A stretch of DNA of 64,000 nucleotides, taken from positions 1 to 64,000 of the forward strand of contig JAJPJD010000051.1 in assembly GCA_021324355.1 (NCBI GenBank), read 5' to 3'. The translations under genes and the position numbers were made by a program. The notes under the pieces are model-generated. The model saw only the letters and a list, made by a program, of their open reading frames with translations, was not told the origin of the DNA and made no database searches. Of the stretch, positions 26,355 to 40,912 are shown piece by piece; position 1 is the stretch's first letter, and every line of letters begins with the position of its first letter. This stretch comes from Actinomycetota bacterium. GTDB taxonomy: Bacteria; Actinomycetota; Acidimicrobiia; Acidimicrobiales; RAAP-2.

Positions 26355-26975
26355 TCACCACCGACCCCGGTGGAGGCGTCCGGCCCCCGGGCCGGGTCGG
26401 CGGTCCAGCGATCGCGACCGGGTGTCGCCACCGTCTGGTTTCCCGAGCAGCACCGTCCCGAACAACCGCCACCCCGGGGGCACCCCGAGGACGCTGAGTA
26501 CCTCGGTCTCTTGGCGGAAGTTGCCGAGGAACGCCGCGCCCAGCCCGGCATCTTGGGCGCCAAGGAGGAGCAGCATGGTGGAGAAGGCGGCATCGCCGAA
26601 CCAGTAGGGGACGGGCCATGCCGCTTCGCCCCCCTCGCCCAGGTCAGGCGGGCCCAGTCCCGACCCGAGCTTGTCGGGCTCGCCGTAGCGGGTGACGTAG
26701 GCGTCGGGCGAGCACAGCGCCAGCGCGACCACCGGGGCCCGCGACAGGCCGGGGAAGCGGGGTGACCGGCGCCGCCAGTCCGGGCTGGTCGCGTGCTCCC
26801 AGTAGAGGGTGGTCTGGTCCCCTTGGAGCACCAGCCAGGCCACCCCTCGGGTGTTGCCGGCACTGGGGGCCCGCAGGGCGTCGGCGATCAGCCGCTCGAC
26901 CAGGCCGGGCTCGAGGGGCTCGGCGGCGAAACTGCGAACCATCCGCCGGCTCCGGATCGCCTGGCTGAGCTCCAC
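26355..26975 (-). CDS. Nitroreductase family FMN oxidoreductase
   Basis: About 206 residues from GTG 26975, which follows GGAGGAG. The N-terminus ELSQAIRSRRMVRSF is the typical FMN-contacting RRS/R motif, followed by DALRAPSAGNTRGVAWLVL. The C-terminal half has the family's GLGAAFLGNF and GVPPGWRLFGTVLLG. Such enzymes reduce nitro compounds or quinones, or act on F420- or FMN-linked substrates; the specific role is unknown. The ORF in the track extends far upstream across the moeB start and that part is spurious. Confidence 0.85.
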   Translation of the reverse strand: MELSQAIRSRRMVRSFAAEPLEPGLVERLIADALRAPSAGNTRGVAWLVLQGDQTTLYWEHATSPDWRRRSPRFPGLSRAPVVALALCSPDAYVTRYGEPDKLGSGLGPPDLGEGGEAAWPVPYWFGDAAFSTMLLLLGAQDAGLGAAFLGNFRQETEVLSVLGVPPGWRLFGTVLLGKPDGGDTRSRSLDRRPGPGAGRLHRGRW

Positions 26976-27072
26976 CGGCCCTCCTCCGGCCCGGCCGGCT
27001 CGCTCCGGTCGGGAATCATGATCGGACTGGTAGGGTTTTATCGCAATCCGTCCGTCCGAGCTTGGGGGTCCG

Positions 27073-28254
27073 ATGCCCAGTCCGCGAGACCTGCTGAATG
27101 CCGCCAAGGCCGCCATCACCGAGATCGAGCCGGAGGAGGCCGCCCGCCGGGTCGACAGCGCGATCTTCCTCGACGTCCGAGAGCCGGACGAGTACGAGCA
27201 GGGCGCGATCGCCGGCGCGGTCCACCTGCCTCGCGGGAACCTGGAGTTCCAGGTCGAGGGCAAGCTTCCCGACAAAGACGCCCCGATCATCGTCTACTGC
27301 GCTGGCGGCGTGCGCTCCGCTTTCGCCGCCCAGACCATGGCCCAGCTGGGCTACACCAACGTCTCCTCGTTGATCGGCGGGTTCAACCGCTGGAAGGACG
27401 GCGGCCACCCGTGGGTGACCCCGCGGACCTTGACCCACGAACAGCGGAACCGCTACCAGCGCCACCTGCTGCTCCCCGAGGTCGGTGAGGCTGGCCAGCA
27501 GAAGTTGCTCGACTCCAAGGTCCTGCTTCTCGGGGCTGGCGGTCTGGGGTCCCCGGCGGCCCTCTACCTGGCGGCAGCGGGCGTGGGCACCATCGGAGTC
27601 ATCGACATGGACGTGGTCGACGCGTCCAACCTGCAGCGTCAGGTCCTGCACAACACCGACCGGATCGGCGAACGCAAGGTTGACTCGGCCAAGAAGACCA
27701 TGACCCTGCTCAACCCGGACGTCAATGTGTCCACCTATGACGTCCGGCTCGGGGCCGACAACATCTTGGACATCATTGACGGCTACGACGTCATCGTCGA
27801 CGGGACCGACAACTTTCCCACCCGGTACCTGGTCAACGACGCCTCGCTGCTCAAGAGGATCCCGGTGGTGCACGGGTCGATCTTCCGTTTCGAGGGCCAG
27901 GTGACGGTGTTCGACCCCTACAACGGCCCCTGCTACCGATGCCTGATCCCCGAGCCGCCGCCGGCCGAGCTGGCCCCGTCGTGCGCCGAAGCCGGCGTGT
28001 TCGGCGTCCTGTGCGGCATCGTCGGCTCCATCCAGGCGCTCGAGGCGATCAAGCTGCTGCTGGGTCTGGGGGACAGCCTGTCCGGACGCCTCTTGGCGTT
28101 CGATGCGCTGGAGGAGACATTCCGGGTGTTCAAGGTCCGTCGGGACCCGAACTGCCCGGCCTGCGGGCCCGACGCCGGCGAGATCGTGATCGCCGAGTAC
28201 GACGAGCTGTGCATGCCACACCCCAAGGAGGCTCCAACCGGCGTCCGGGCATAA
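27073..28254 (+). CDS. moeB: Rhodanese-MoeB fusion (sulfur-carrier adenylyltransferase/sulfurtransferase)
   Basis: A 393-residue protein that adenylates and thiolates the C-terminus of a ThiS/MoaD-type sulfur carrier. Residues about 20-115 are a rhodanese domain with the catalytic Cys76 in IIVYCAGGVRS. Residues about 125-390 are an E1-like ThiF/MoeB domain with ATP motif LGAGGLGSPAALYLAAAGVG, IDMDVVDASNLQRQ and the zinc cysteine pairs CYRC and CPAC. In the usual MoeZ the rhodanese is at the C-terminus; here the order is reversed. A TAGGGT about 35 nt upstream may be the -10 element. The mutase gene follows after 9 bp. moaC lies at 54.4 kb. Confidence 0.92.
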   Translation: MPSPRDLLNAAKAAITEIEPEEAARRVDSAIFLDVREPDEYEQGAIAGAVHLPRGNLEFQVEGKLPDKDAPIIVYCAGGVRSAFAAQTMAQLGYTNVSSLIGGFNRWKDGGHPWVTPRTLTHEQRNRYQRHLLLPEVGEAGQQKLLDSKVLLLGAGGLGSPAALYLAAAGVGTIGVIDMDVVDASNLQRQVLHNTDRIGERKVDSAKKTMTLLNPDVNVSTYDVRLGADNILDIIDGYDVIVDGTDNFPTRYLVNDASLLKRIPVVHGSIFRFEGQVTVFDPYNGPCYRCLIPEPPPAELAPSCAEAGVFGVLCGIVGSIQALEAIKLLLGLGDSLSGRLLAFDALEETFRVFKVRRDPNCPACGPDAGEIVIAEYDELCMPHPKEAPTGVRA

Positions 28255-28263
28255 CCTGAGCCC

Positions 28264-29856
28264 GTGACCGAAGCACGCCGAGACGACGGGCGGCGGACCA
28301 GCTCGGGCATCGAGGTCCGCCCGGTGTACGGGCCGGCCGACCTGCGGGGCTGGGACCCTGAGGTCGCCCTGGGGGAGCCGGGCCGCGAGCCCTTCACGCG
28401 TGGGATCCGCCCCGACATGTACCGGGGCCGGCTGTGGACCATGCGCCAGTACGCCGGGTTCGGGACCGCCGAGGCGACCAACCAGCGGTTCAAGTTCCTG
28501 CTGGAGGCCGGCCAGACCGGGCTGTCGTGCGCCTTCGACCTGCCGACCCAGATGGGCTACGACTCCGACCATCCCCGCGCCGAGGGCGAGGTTGGCAAGG
28601 TGGGGGTGGCGATCGACTCGCTGGCCGACATGCGGCTCCTGCTGGCCGACCTCCCCTTGGACAAGGTCACCACCTCGATGACCATCAACTCGACCGCGGC
28701 CATCCTGCTGCTCCTCTACGAGCTGGTCGCCGAGGAGCATGGGGTTCCCGGCGAGAAGCTGGGTGGCACGATCCAGAATGACATCTTGAAGGAGTACGTG
28801 GCCCGAGGGACGTACATCTACCCGCCCCGTCCCTCGATGCGGCTGATCACCGACACCTTCAACTACTGCGCGGCCAACCTGCCCAACTGGAACACGATCT
28901 CGATCTCGGGCTACCACATCCGCGAAGCGGGATCGACTGCCGTCCAGGAGCTGGCCTTCACGCTGGCCAACGGGATCGCCTACGTCGAGGCGGCGATCGC
29001 GGCCGGCCTGGCGGTCGACGACTTCGCACCACGGCTGTCGTTCTTCTGGAACGCCCACAACAACCTGTTCGAAGAGGTGGCCAAGTTCCGGGCAGCCCGC
29101 CGGATGTGGGCCCGGATCATGACCGAGCGCTTCGGGGCCACCGACCCGCGCTCCAAGATGCTCCGGTTCCATGCCCAGACTGGGGGTTCCACCCTGACCG
29201 CCCAGCAGCCGGAGAACAACATCGTGCGGGTGGCGGTCCAGGCCCTGGGCGCCGTGCTGGGGGGAACCCAGAGCCTCCACACCAACGGCTTCGACGAGGC
29301 CCTGGGCCTTCCGACCGAGCGGGCGGCCCGCCTCGCCCTGCGGACCCAGCAGATCCTGGCCTACGAGTCCGGGGTGACCGACACCGTCGATCCGCTGGCA
29401 GGTTCCTACTACGTCGAGACCCTCACCGACCAGGTGGAGGCGGCCGCGCTGGAGTACCTAGAGCGGATCGACGCCATGGGCGGCGCGGTGGCGGCCATCG
29501 AGGCCCGCTTCATGCAGGACGAGATCGAGCAGGCCGCCTACGCCCAGGCCAAGGCGGTCGATGACGGCGAAGCGGTGGTGGTGGGCGTGAACCGTTTCGT
29601 CGAGGAGGCCCGTGAGCCGACCGAGGTCTTCCCGATCGACGCCGAGCTCCAGCGGGCGCAGGTCGAGCGGACCAGGCGAGTCCGGGCCGAGCGGAACCAG
29701 GCGGCCGTCGACGAGGCCCTGGGAAAGGTGGCCAAGGCCGCGGCCGGGACCGAGAACCTGCTCGTCCCCATGAAAGAGGCCCTGCGCAACATGGCCACCT
29801 TGGGTGAGGTGTCCGATGTGCTGCGGGCCGAGTTCGGCGTCTACCAACCTCACTGA
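28264..29856 (+). CDS. Methylmalonyl-CoA mutase-type large (catalytic) subunit
   Basis: A 530-residue TIM-barrel subunit without a B12-binding domain, like the split mutases whose small B12 subunit is separate. That small subunit is not in the window. Conserved blocks: [74 protein letters not shown] and [11 protein letters not shown]. The Tyr in RQYAGF is retained; in isobutyryl- and 2-hydroxyisobutyryl-CoA mutases this position is Phe or Ile, so methylmalonyl-CoA is the likely substrate (inference). It starts at GTG 28264. Its last 7 bases overlap the end of the convergent M20 gene. Confidence 0.9.
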   Translation: MTEARRDDGRRTSSGIEVRPVYGPADLRGWDPEVALGEPGREPFTRGIRPDMYRGRLWTMRQYAGFGTAEATNQRFKFLLEAGQTGLSCAFDLPTQMGYDSDHPRAEGEVGKVGVAIDSLADMRLLLADLPLDKVTTSMTINSTAAILLLLYELVAEEHGVPGEKLGGTIQNDILKEYVARGTYIYPPRPSMRLITDTFNYCAANLPNWNTISISGYHIREAGSTAVQELAFTLANGIAYVEAAIAAGLAVDDFAPRLSFFWNAHNNLFEEVAKFRAARRMWARIMTERFGATDPRSKMLRFHAQTGGSTLTAQQPENNIVRVAVQALGAVLGGTQSLHTNGFDEALGLPTERAARLALRTQQILAYESGVTDTVDPLAGSYYVETLTDQVEAAALEYLERIDAMGGAVAAIEARFMQDEIEQAAYAQAKAVDDGEAVVVGVNRFVEEAREPTEVFPIDAELQRAQVERTRRVRAERNQAAVDEALGKVAKAAAGTENLLVPMKEALRNMATLGEVSDVLRAEFGVYQPH

Positions 29857-31037
29857 GGACGGCGGCCGGAGCGTTCGAGCAGCCGGGACCGCAGGTGCGG
29901 GTCGGTGGCGGCATCGATCGCGGTCCAGGCGAGGGCAAGTGCCCCGTCGAGCAGGGCGCCGTCGGCCGACGGAGTCGTGCAGGCCGAGGCGAACTCGGGC
30001 TGATGGTTCACCGCGCCGCCGGCCTCGATCCCGATGAGCGGATGGATGGTTGGCACCTGGAGCGACACGTTCGCCATGTCGGTCGACAGGGTGGGGAGGG
30101 CCACGCCTCGGTCGTCGTCGTCGAAGCGCCGCCCCAGGGCTTCGGCGTTGGCTCGGTAGGCGGCGAGGAGGTCCCAGTCGGGCTCCATGTGGCTGTAGAC
30201 CGGCGACAGGGTTTCGAACGACACCCGGGCCCCGGTGGCCAGGGCGCCCGCCTCGAAACACCGACGCACCCGAGGCTCCAGGCGTTCTAGGTCACGGACC
30301 ACTGGCGCTCGGCACATGAAGCGGCCTCGCACCCGGGCCGGGATGATGTTGGCCGCCTGGCCGCCTTCGGTCACGAACCCGTGGACCTGGTCGCCGGGGG
30401 GGAGCTGCTGGCGGAGGAGGCCGAGGGCCACCTGGGCGACGACCATGGCGTCGGCCGCATTGATCCCCTCGTGAGGGGCAGCCGAGGCGTGGGCCTCCTT
30501 GCCGATGAACTCCACCGCGAAGTGGCTGACCGCGAGGCAGGCCGCGCTCAGCCGGTCGTTCGGCCAGGGGTGGACCATCATGGCTAGGTGGGCGTCGTCG
30601 AAGGCGCCCCGCTCGAGCATGAGCACCTTGCCGCCGCCACCCTCCTCGGCCGGGGTGCCGAGCACGTCGACGGTGACGCCCAGCTCGTCGGCCACCTCGG
30701 CCAGCGCCAGCGCGGCCCCGACCGAGGACGCGCCGATGATGTTGTGGCCGCAGGCGTGGCCGACCTCGGGCAGCGCGTCGTACTCGGCGCACAGGGCCAC
30801 CACCAGAGGGCCATCCCCGAAGCGGGCCGAGAAGGCGGTCTCCAGCTGGCAGATCCCGCGCTCGACGGCCATCCCTGATGCCGACAGGACCTCGGTCAGC
30901 TGGTCGACCGCAAAGCGCTCCTCGAAGGCCAGCTCGGGACGGGCGTGGATGGCATGGCTCAGTGTGACGAGCCGGTCACGGTGTCGCTCGAGCGCCTGGC
31001 GGGCCCGCGCTTTGAGGTCGCCAGCCGTGCTCGCCAC
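29850..31037 (-). CDS. M20 family metallo-amidohydrolase
   Basis: About 395 residues from GTG 31037. Metal-site motifs: [39 protein letters not shown] and MVHP. It most resembles the amidohydrolase/PM20D2-AbgB branch that cleaves N-acyl or dipeptide-like amides. The GTG lies inside the end of the upstream carboxylase gene, whose stop is at 31048, so it is probably translated from the same message. The 12 codons upstream in the ORF are unlikely to be coding. Confidence 0.9.
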   Translation of the reverse strand: MASTAGDLKARARQALERHRDRLVTLSHAIHARPELAFEERFAVDQLTEVLSASGMAVERGICQLETAFSARFGDGPLVVALCAEYDALPEVGHACGHNIIGASSVGAALALAEVADELGVTVDVLGTPAEEGGGGKVLMLERGAFDDAHLAMMVHPWPNDRLSAACLAVSHFAVEFIGKEAHASAAPHEGINAADAMVVAQVALGLLRQQLPPGDQVHGFVTEGGQAANIIPARVRGRFMCRAPVVRDLERLEPRVRRCFEAGALATGARVSFETLSPVYSHMEPDWDLLAAYRANAEALGRRFDDDDRGVALPTLSTDMANVSLQVPTIHPLIGIEAGGAVNHQPEFASACTTPSADGALLDGALALAWTAIDAATDPHLRSRLLERSGRRPQ

Positions 31038-31047
31038 CGAGCCCGGC

Positions 31048-32823
<1,776 letters not shown>

Positions 32824-32940
32824 CCTCGTCCCTCTTGGTCGCCTGCCGACGGCTGAACAGGGCACGCCGCCACGACCTGACCGTTTCGGGCCATACACTG
32901 GCACGCCGCCACCGGTGGTCGCCACGTCGCTACGGGTCGG

Positions 32941-33726
32941 GTGCCGCCCGGGGGCCCGCCCGCCATGACCGCTTCAGCTCCCCGACGCAGGTTCACCGAC
33001 ATCTCGTGGTTCGAGGAGCTGGGCTCCACCAACACCTGGCTCCTGGACAGGGCCGCCCAGGGCGCCGAGGAGGGCACGGTGGCGGTGGCGGACAGCCAGG
33101 GCGAGGGGCGGGGCCGGCGAGGCCGGCGGTGGGACTCCCCGCCTGGCTCGGGCCTGCTGACCTCCATCCTGTTCCGGCCCCGGCTGGCGGCGAGCGAGCT
33201 GTTCAGCGTCTCGGCACTGGTCGCATTGGCCGCCCGGGACGCCGCCCTGGGCGTGGCCGGCGTCGCGCTGGGGGTCAAGTGGCCCAACGACCTAGTCCAC
33301 GACGACCGCAAGCTGGCCGGCATCTTGGCCGAGACCCGGGGTGCCACCAGCGGCCAGCCGGTGGTGGTGGTCGGGATCGGGATCAACGTGTCGTGGCCGA
33401 GGTCCCCGAGCGACGCCCCGGAGCTCCACGCCACCTGCCTCGAGGTGGTGTGCGGCCGGCCGGTGGACCGGCGGGAGCTGCTCGAAGCGATGCTGAGCTC
33501 GGTCGAGCAGCGTCGCCCCTCCTTGGATCGGGCGAGCGGCCGGGCGTCGCTGGTCGAGGAGCTGGCCGCCTGCACGGTGACCATCGGCCGCCGGGTCAGG
33601 GTGGAGACCTCGGGCGGTCTGCTGGTGGGCACGGCAGTGGGCCTCGATCGACGGGGCGAGCTCATCGTCGAGACCGGCGGCACCCGCCAGTCCATCGCGG
33701 CCGGCGACGTGGTGCACCTGCGCTGA
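32941..33726 (+). CDS. birA: Biotin-[acetyl-CoA carboxylase] ligase
   Basis: Attaches biotin to the carrier lysine of carboxylases. The protein (about 253-261 residues) has the ligase motifs STNTWLLD, the biotinyl-AMP loop [15 protein letters not shown] with GILAE, and VVGIGINV, plus a C-terminal SH3-like domain. There is no N-terminal DNA-binding domain, so it is a monofunctional ligase. The start is GTG 32941 or ATG 32965 (MTASAP). Divergence from the carboxylase alpha-chain gene is a functional pairing. A TACACT about 45 nt upstream is a candidate -10 element. Confidence 0.93.
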   Translation: MPPGGPPAMTASAPRRRFTDISWFEELGSTNTWLLDRAAQGAEEGTVAVADSQGEGRGRRGRRWDSPPGSGLLTSILFRPRLAASELFSVSALVALAARDAALGVAGVALGVKWPNDLVHDDRKLAGILAETRGATSGQPVVVVGIGINVSWPRSPSDAPELHATCLEVVCGRPVDRRELLEAMLSSVEQRRPSLDRASGRASLVEELAACTVTIGRRVRVETSGGLLVGTAVGLDRRGELIVETGGTRQSIAAGDVVHLR

Positions 33727-33757
33727 TGCGCCGCCAGGGATCGCCGGAGGGCGCCGG

Positions 33758-33763
33758 TAGGCT
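33758..33763 (+). promoter_or_regulatory. -10-like TAGGCT, probable leaderless promoter of rmlB
   Basis: TAGGCT ends 9 nt before the rmlB ATG. The intervening GGCCGGCCT has no ribosome site, which fits a leaderless transcript. Confidence 0.5.
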
Positions 33764-33772
33764 GGCCGGCCT

Positions 33773-34789
33773 ATGCGGCTCCTGGTGACCGGGGGGGCGG
33801 GGTTCATCGGGTCGAACTTCGTGCGCCACTGGGTCCGCGAGCACCCCGAGGACCGGGTGGTCGTCTACGACGCCCTCACCTACGCCGGCAACCGGGCCAG
33901 CCTGGCCGACGTGGAGGGCGAGATCGGTTTCGTCCACGCCGACGTCACCGACCTCGACCGGGCCCGAGCGGCGCTGGCCGAGCACCGCATCGAGGTGGTG
34001 GTCCACCTGGCGGCCGAGTCGCACAACAGCCGGGCCGCCCTCGACCCGGCAGTGTTCTTCCGGACGAACGTGCTCGGGACCCAGACCATGCTGGAAGCGG
34101 CTCGTCAGCACGGCGTGTCCCGCTTCCATCACGTCTCGACCTGCGAGGTCTACGGCGAGCTGGCCCTCGACGACCCCGAGCCGTTCACCGAGTCGAGCCC
34201 GTACCGTCCCCGCACCCCCTACAGCGCGTCAAAGGCCGGGGCCGACCACGCGGTTCGGGCCTACCGGGAGACCTTCGGGCTGCCGGTCACCATCACCAAC
34301 TGCGCCAACAACTACGGCCCCTACCAGTTCCCCGAGAAGCTGGTCGCGATGTGCGCGACCCGGGCCCTCGACGACCGCCCGCTCCCGCTCTACGCGTCGC
34401 TCGGCCACCGCCGGGAGTGGCTGCACGTCCTCGACCACTGCCGGGCCATCGAGGCGGTCCTGCTCCGCGGCCGCCTCGGCGAGACCTACCTGGTGGGCAG
34501 CGGGGTCGAGGCGACCATCGAAGAGATCGCCGACCTGGTGCTGGCGGCTGCCGGCAAGCCGCCGTCGCTCAAGCAGATCGTTCCCGACCGCCCCGGCCAC
34601 GACGCCCGGTACCTGCTCGACTCGAGCAAGCTCCGCTCTGAGCTGGGGTGGGCGCCACAAGTTGGCCTGGCCGAGGGAGTGGCGGACACCGTCGCCTGGT
34701 ACCGGGACCACCGCCAGTGGTGGGAGCCGCTGGTGGGGGCGGTGGTGGACGAGCACGGCTGGGGCGGCGGGGGCGCCGGGGGCCGGTGA
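33773..34789 (+). CDS. rfbB: dTDP-glucose 4,6-dehydratase
   Basis: Second step of dTDP-rhamnose synthesis. The 338-residue SDR-fold protein has the NAD motif TGGAGFIGSNF, HLAAESH, the YSASK Tyr-Lys pair (Y150, K154) and the substrate-site NNYGPYQFPEK and RREWLHVLDHC. The active-site triad normally reads T-D-E (STDEVYG). Here it is STCEVYG, with cysteine 124 in place of the catalytic aspartate and Glu125 retained. The protein may belong to a variant clade rather than being inactive. rfbD and a glycosyltransferase follow with overlapping start and stop codons. Confidence 0.9.
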   Translation: MRLLVTGGAGFIGSNFVRHWVREHPEDRVVVYDALTYAGNRASLADVEGEIGFVHADVTDLDRARAALAEHRIEVVVHLAAESHNSRAALDPAVFFRTNVLGTQTMLEAARQHGVSRFHHVSTCEVYGELALDDPEPFTESSPYRPRTPYSASKAGADHAVRAYRETFGLPVTITNCANNYGPYQFPEKLVAMCATRALDDRPLPLYASLGHRREWLHVLDHCRAIEAVLLRGRLGETYLVGSGVEATIEEIADLVLAAAGKPPSLKQIVPDRPGHDARYLLDSSKLRSELGWAPQVGLAEGVADTVAWYRDHRQWWEPLVGAVVDEHGWGGGGAGGR

Positions 34790-35664
34790 GCCGGCCCGGC
34801 GACCAGGGCGGGCTGCGGGCGCTGGTGACCGGGGCCGCCGGCCAGCTCGGCGTCGAGGTGGTCGCCCGCTGGCGGCTCGAGGAGCAGGGCGCGGTGGTGG
34901 CGGCCGACCACCGCCAGCTGCCGGTCGACGACGCCCAGGCGGTGACGGCGGTCCTCGAGCAGACCCGACCCCATGTGGTCATTCACTGCGCCGCCCTCAC
35001 CGACGTGGACCGCTGCCAGCGTGAGCCGGAGCTGGCCCGGGCGGTGAACGCCGTGGGGACCGCCAACGTGGCCCGGGCCGCCGCCGCCACCGGCGCCCAC
35101 CTGGTCTGCGTCTCCACCGACTACGTCTTCGACGGCCGGGCCACCCGCCCCTACACCGAGGCCGACCCACCCAACCCGATCTCGGTGTACGGGCAGACCA
35201 AGCTGGCCGGGGAGCGGGCCTGCCCGCCCGAGGCGACCATCGTGCGGACCTCGTGGCTGTCGGGGATCGGCCCGAGCGGGTTCGTGCCGGCGATCCTGCG
35301 CCGGGCTCACGACACCGGGTCGCTCCCGGTGGTCGTGGACCAGCGGGCGTCGCCCACCTACACCGCCGACCTGGCCCGGGCGATCGTCGAGCTGGCCCGG
35401 GATCGCCGGTCGGGGTGCTTCCATGTGACCAACGCCGGCCAGGCCAGCCGCTACGAGCTGGCCCGGGAGGTCCTGGCCGTGGCCGGGGGGGACCCGGACC
35501 GGGTGCGGCCGATCACCACCGCCGAGCTCGACCCGCCCCGCCCGGCCCCTCGTCCGGCCTACTCGGTCCTGGACAACTCGGCGTTCGCCGCCGCCGGCTA
35601 CCGCCCCCTGCCCGACTGGCGGGACGCCCTGGTCCGGCTCCTGGCCCGGCTCGCCCCTCGATGA
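34786..35664 (+). CDS. rfbD: dTDP-4-dehydrorhamnose reductase
   Basis: The last step of dTDP-L-rhamnose synthesis. About 292 residues from a GTG that overlaps the rfbB stop (GTGA). Motifs: VTGAAGQLGVEVV (cofactor), HCAALTDVDRCQ, VSTDYVFDGR, the catalytic YGQTKLAGE and the RTSWLSG block. The ORF upstream of 34786 belongs to another frame. Its own stop overlaps the ATG of the glycosyltransferase gene (ATGA), so the three genes form a tightly coupled operon. Confidence 0.93.
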   Translation: MSRPGDQGGLRALVTGAAGQLGVEVVARWRLEEQGAVVAADHRQLPVDDAQAVTAVLEQTRPHVVIHCAALTDVDRCQREPELARAVNAVGTANVARAAAATGAHLVCVSTDYVFDGRATRPYTEADPPNPISVYGQTKLAGERACPPEATIVRTSWLSGIGPSGFVPAILRRAHDTGSLPVVVDQRASPTYTADLARAIVELARDRRSGCFHVTNAGQASRYELAREVLAVAGGDPDRVRPITTAELDPPRPAPRPAYSVLDNSAFAAAGYRPLPDWRDALVRLLARLAPR

Positions 35665-36548
35665 GCGCGCCCGGGCACTCGTGCGCGGCGGTGGTGGTCG
35701 ACTACGACACCGGCGCCTACCTGGCCGAGTGCGTGCGCTCGCTGGCCGCCGAGGGCCTGGCCGAGGTGGTGGTGGTGGAGAACGGCGACCCGGCTGCGGC
35801 CCGGGCCGCCCTGGCGGCAGCTGGCCTCGAGCACACCCCGCTGCTCTCCACTGGGCGGAACCTCGGCTACGGGGCCGGGGCCAACCGGGGCCTGGCCGCG
35901 CTTGGTGAGACCGAGTACGTCCTGGTCTGCAATCCCGACCTGGTCGTCCATGCCGGCGCGGTGGGCAGCCTGGCCCAGGCGCTGGCCGAGCACCCCGACT
36001 GGGCGGTGGTCGGTCCCCGGATCCTCACCCCCGAGGGCGCCGCCTATCCGTCGGCCCGGCTGTTCCCCACGCCGCTGGTGGCGGCCGGCCACGCCCTGCT
36101 GGGGTCGGCCTTCCCGGCCAATCCGTTCACCCGCCGGTACCGGACCCCCGGTCCTGGGGAGCGGACCGGCGAGGTCGACTGGGTGTCGGGCGCGTGCTTC
36201 CTCGCCCGCCGGCGAGCCCTGGAGGAGGTGGGTGGTTTCGACGAGCGGTACTTCATGTTCGCCGAGGACATGGACCTGTGCTGGCGGCTCCGGCAGGCCG
36301 GGTGGCTGATCGGGTTCTGCCCGGCAGCCGAAGTCACCCACCACGAGGGGATCTCCCGCCGGGCCCACCCCTACGCCATGGCCCTGGCCCACCACCGCTC
36401 GGCGTTGCGCTTCGCCGCCACCACCCTGAGCGGGCCCCGTCGGCTCCTGCTGCCGGCCGTGGCCCTGGGCCTGGCGGCCCGGCTGGGCGTGACCTGGGCC
36501 ACCACCTTCCTGCGGCGGGCCAACCCGGGGCGCCCGCCGGGCGCGTAG
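35661..36548 (+). CDS. Family 2 glycosyltransferase, rhamnosyltransferase-like
   Basis: A GT-A fold glycosyltransferase of about 295 residues. VVVDYDTGAYLAECVRSL is the N-terminal nucleotide region, NLGYGAGANRG follows, the metal motif is CNPDLVV, and VSGACFLARR with GGFDERYFMFAEDMDLCWRL is the acceptor block typical of WbbL-type rhamnosyltransferases. Coupling to rfbB-rfbD suggests it transfers rhamnose to a cell-envelope glycan. No membrane helices are evident except weakly hydrophobic segments near the C-terminus. Confidence 0.88.
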   Translation: MSAPGHSCAAVVVDYDTGAYLAECVRSLAAEGLAEVVVVENGDPAAARAALAAAGLEHTPLLSTGRNLGYGAGANRGLAALGETEYVLVCNPDLVVHAGAVGSLAQALAEHPDWAVVGPRILTPEGAAYPSARLFPTPLVAAGHALLGSAFPANPFTRRYRTPGPGERTGEVDWVSGACFLARRRALEEVGGFDERYFMFAEDMDLCWRLRQAGWLIGFCPAAEVTHHEGISRRAHPYAMALAHHRSALRFAATTLSGPRRLLLPAVALGLAARLGVTWATTFLRRANPGRPPGA

Positions 36549-36871
36549 GATCCGAGGTGGTCGGGTGCGGGTCTGTGGTTGCAAGTCGAGGCCAGTCGCA
36601 GGCGAAACGACCCACGTAAGGCGACGCTTGGTCGCTGAGCATGGTGCGATTTAGGGGTAAGACCTGCCCGCAGCGTCCGACGGTCGGGCGCTGACGGAGA
36701 CGGGGTGACGCGAGCCACCAAGCGGACCGAAGGGCCTGGTGCCGCCGGTCCCGGGCCCGCCAGCCCTGCAGCAGGCGAGTGTGGGGGCAAAGACCAGGTC
36801 AGCCGCACCCGGCCGGCCGCGGTCGCCCGGAACGCCACCGCCAGGGCCCCCAGGTACGATCGAGGGGTCCC
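36549..36871. other. Intergenic region upstream of secA
   Basis: About 320 bp without a supported gene. I looked for SRP RNA, RNase P RNA, tmRNA and a hibernation-factor gene and found none. The only element I can point to is the TACGAT 11 nt before the secA start. Confidence 0.4.
36855..36860 (+). promoter_or_regulatory. -10-like TACGAT just upstream of secA
   Basis: TACGAT ends 11 nt before the secA ATG. The spacer contains GAGGGG, so a very short leader with a partial ribosome site is possible. Confidence 0.4.
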
Positions 36872-39614
<2,743 letters not shown>

Positions 39615-39628
<14 letters not shown>

Positions 39629-40763
39629 GGCGCCGCCAGCCGAGCGACGCGACCTCCCCGCCGAGCTCACCAGCCTGGAGGACCGCCTTCGCGACGCCCG
39701 GGGCTACCTCGGGATCGACGCGCTGCGACAGCGCCGTGACGAGCTGGAGGCCGAGGCCGCCCGGCCCGATTTGTGGGACGACCCCGAGCGCGGCCGCATG
39801 GTGACCACCGAGCTGGGGCGGGTGGTCGACGACCTCGAAGGGTTCGACGCCCTGGGCGGGAGCCTGGAGGAGGCCAAGGTCCTGCTCGAGCTGGTCCAGG
39901 AGGCGGCGGCGGCCGGCTCGCCCGACGCCGGCTTGGAGGCCGAGCTGGCCGAGACGATCGACCGGGTCTCCGAGCGGCTCGGTCGCCTGGAGCTGCAGTC
40001 CCTGCTCTCGGGCGAGTACGACGAGAAGGACGCGGTGGCCGAGGTCCACGCCGGCGCAGGCGGGACCGACGCCCAGGACTGGGCCGAGATGCTGTTGCGG
40101 ATGTACACCCGCTGGGCCGAGCGTCGGGGCTTCGTCGTCGAGATCGACGAGGTGACCGAGGGCAAGGAGGCCGGGCTGCTCTCGGCGACCTTCATCGTGA
40201 AGGGCCGTTTCGCCTTCGGCCTGCTGTCGGCCGAGCGGGGGGTCCACCGGCTGGTCCGGATCTCCCCATTCGACTCCCAGAACCGCCGCCAGACCAGCTT
40301 CGCCTCGCTCGACGTCATCCCGTTCTTAGAAGACCTTTCCGACGAGGTGCAGATCGACGAGAAGGATCTCCGGGTCGACACCTACCGCTCCTCGGGCGCC
40401 GGCGGCCAGCACGTCAACAAGACCGACTCGGCGGTCCGCCTGACCCACCTGCCGACCGGGATCGTTGTGTCGTGTCAGAACGAGCGGAGCCAGCACCAGA
40501 ACAAGGCCCGGGCGCTGCAGATCCTGGCGGCGAAGCTGGCCCAGCGCAACCGGGAGGAGCGCCAGGCCGAGCTCGACCAGCTCTCGGGCGACCGCACCGA
40601 CAACGCGTGGGGCAACCAGATCCGCTCCTACACCCTGGCCCCGTTCCAGCTGGTGAAGGACGTCCGGACCAAGGTGGAGACCGGCAACGTCGAGGCTGTG
40701 CTCGACGGCGACATCGACCGGTTCATCGAGGCCGAGCTGCGCCGGCGGCGGGCGATCGCCTGA
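39615..40763 (+). CDS. prfB: Peptide chain release factor 2
   Basis: Terminates translation at UGA and UAA. 382 residues: the codon-recognition tripeptide SPF in ISPFDSQNRRQTSF identifies RF2, and the catalytic GGQ is in SGAGGQHVNKTDSAVR. The whole gene is in one frame, so the programmed frameshift of enterobacterial prfB is absent. ATG 39615 lies within the end of secA, 14 bases before its stop, giving translational coupling. Confidence 0.96.
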
Positions 40764-40792
40764 GCGCGCCGGGTGTCGCCGTCTCGTAACCA

Positions 40793-40807
40793 GGTTGTCG
40801 AACAACC
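40793..40807. repeat. Short perfect inverted repeat after prfB
   Basis: GGTTGT-CGA-ACAACC, a 6-bp stem with a 3-nt loop, about 30 bp after the prfB stop. It could be a weak terminator or a protein-binding palindrome; there is no T-run. Confidence 0.3.
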
Positions 40808-40912
40808 GTCGCTCGGGACGTTGTCCCAGCTCAGGCTAGCGATCGGGGCCGTGGCCGGCCCAGCTGTGGCCCCGCTGGGACCGGGTTCCGGGCGCGCCGC
40901 CCGCTCACTGGC

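Noticed and set aside
27016-29280. 754-residue minus-strand ORF
   Set aside because: Antisense to the rhodanese-MoeB and mutase genes.
36549-36871. Structured RNA (SRP, RNase P or tmRNA) upstream of secA
   Set aside because: None of the conserved core sequences of these RNAs is present.
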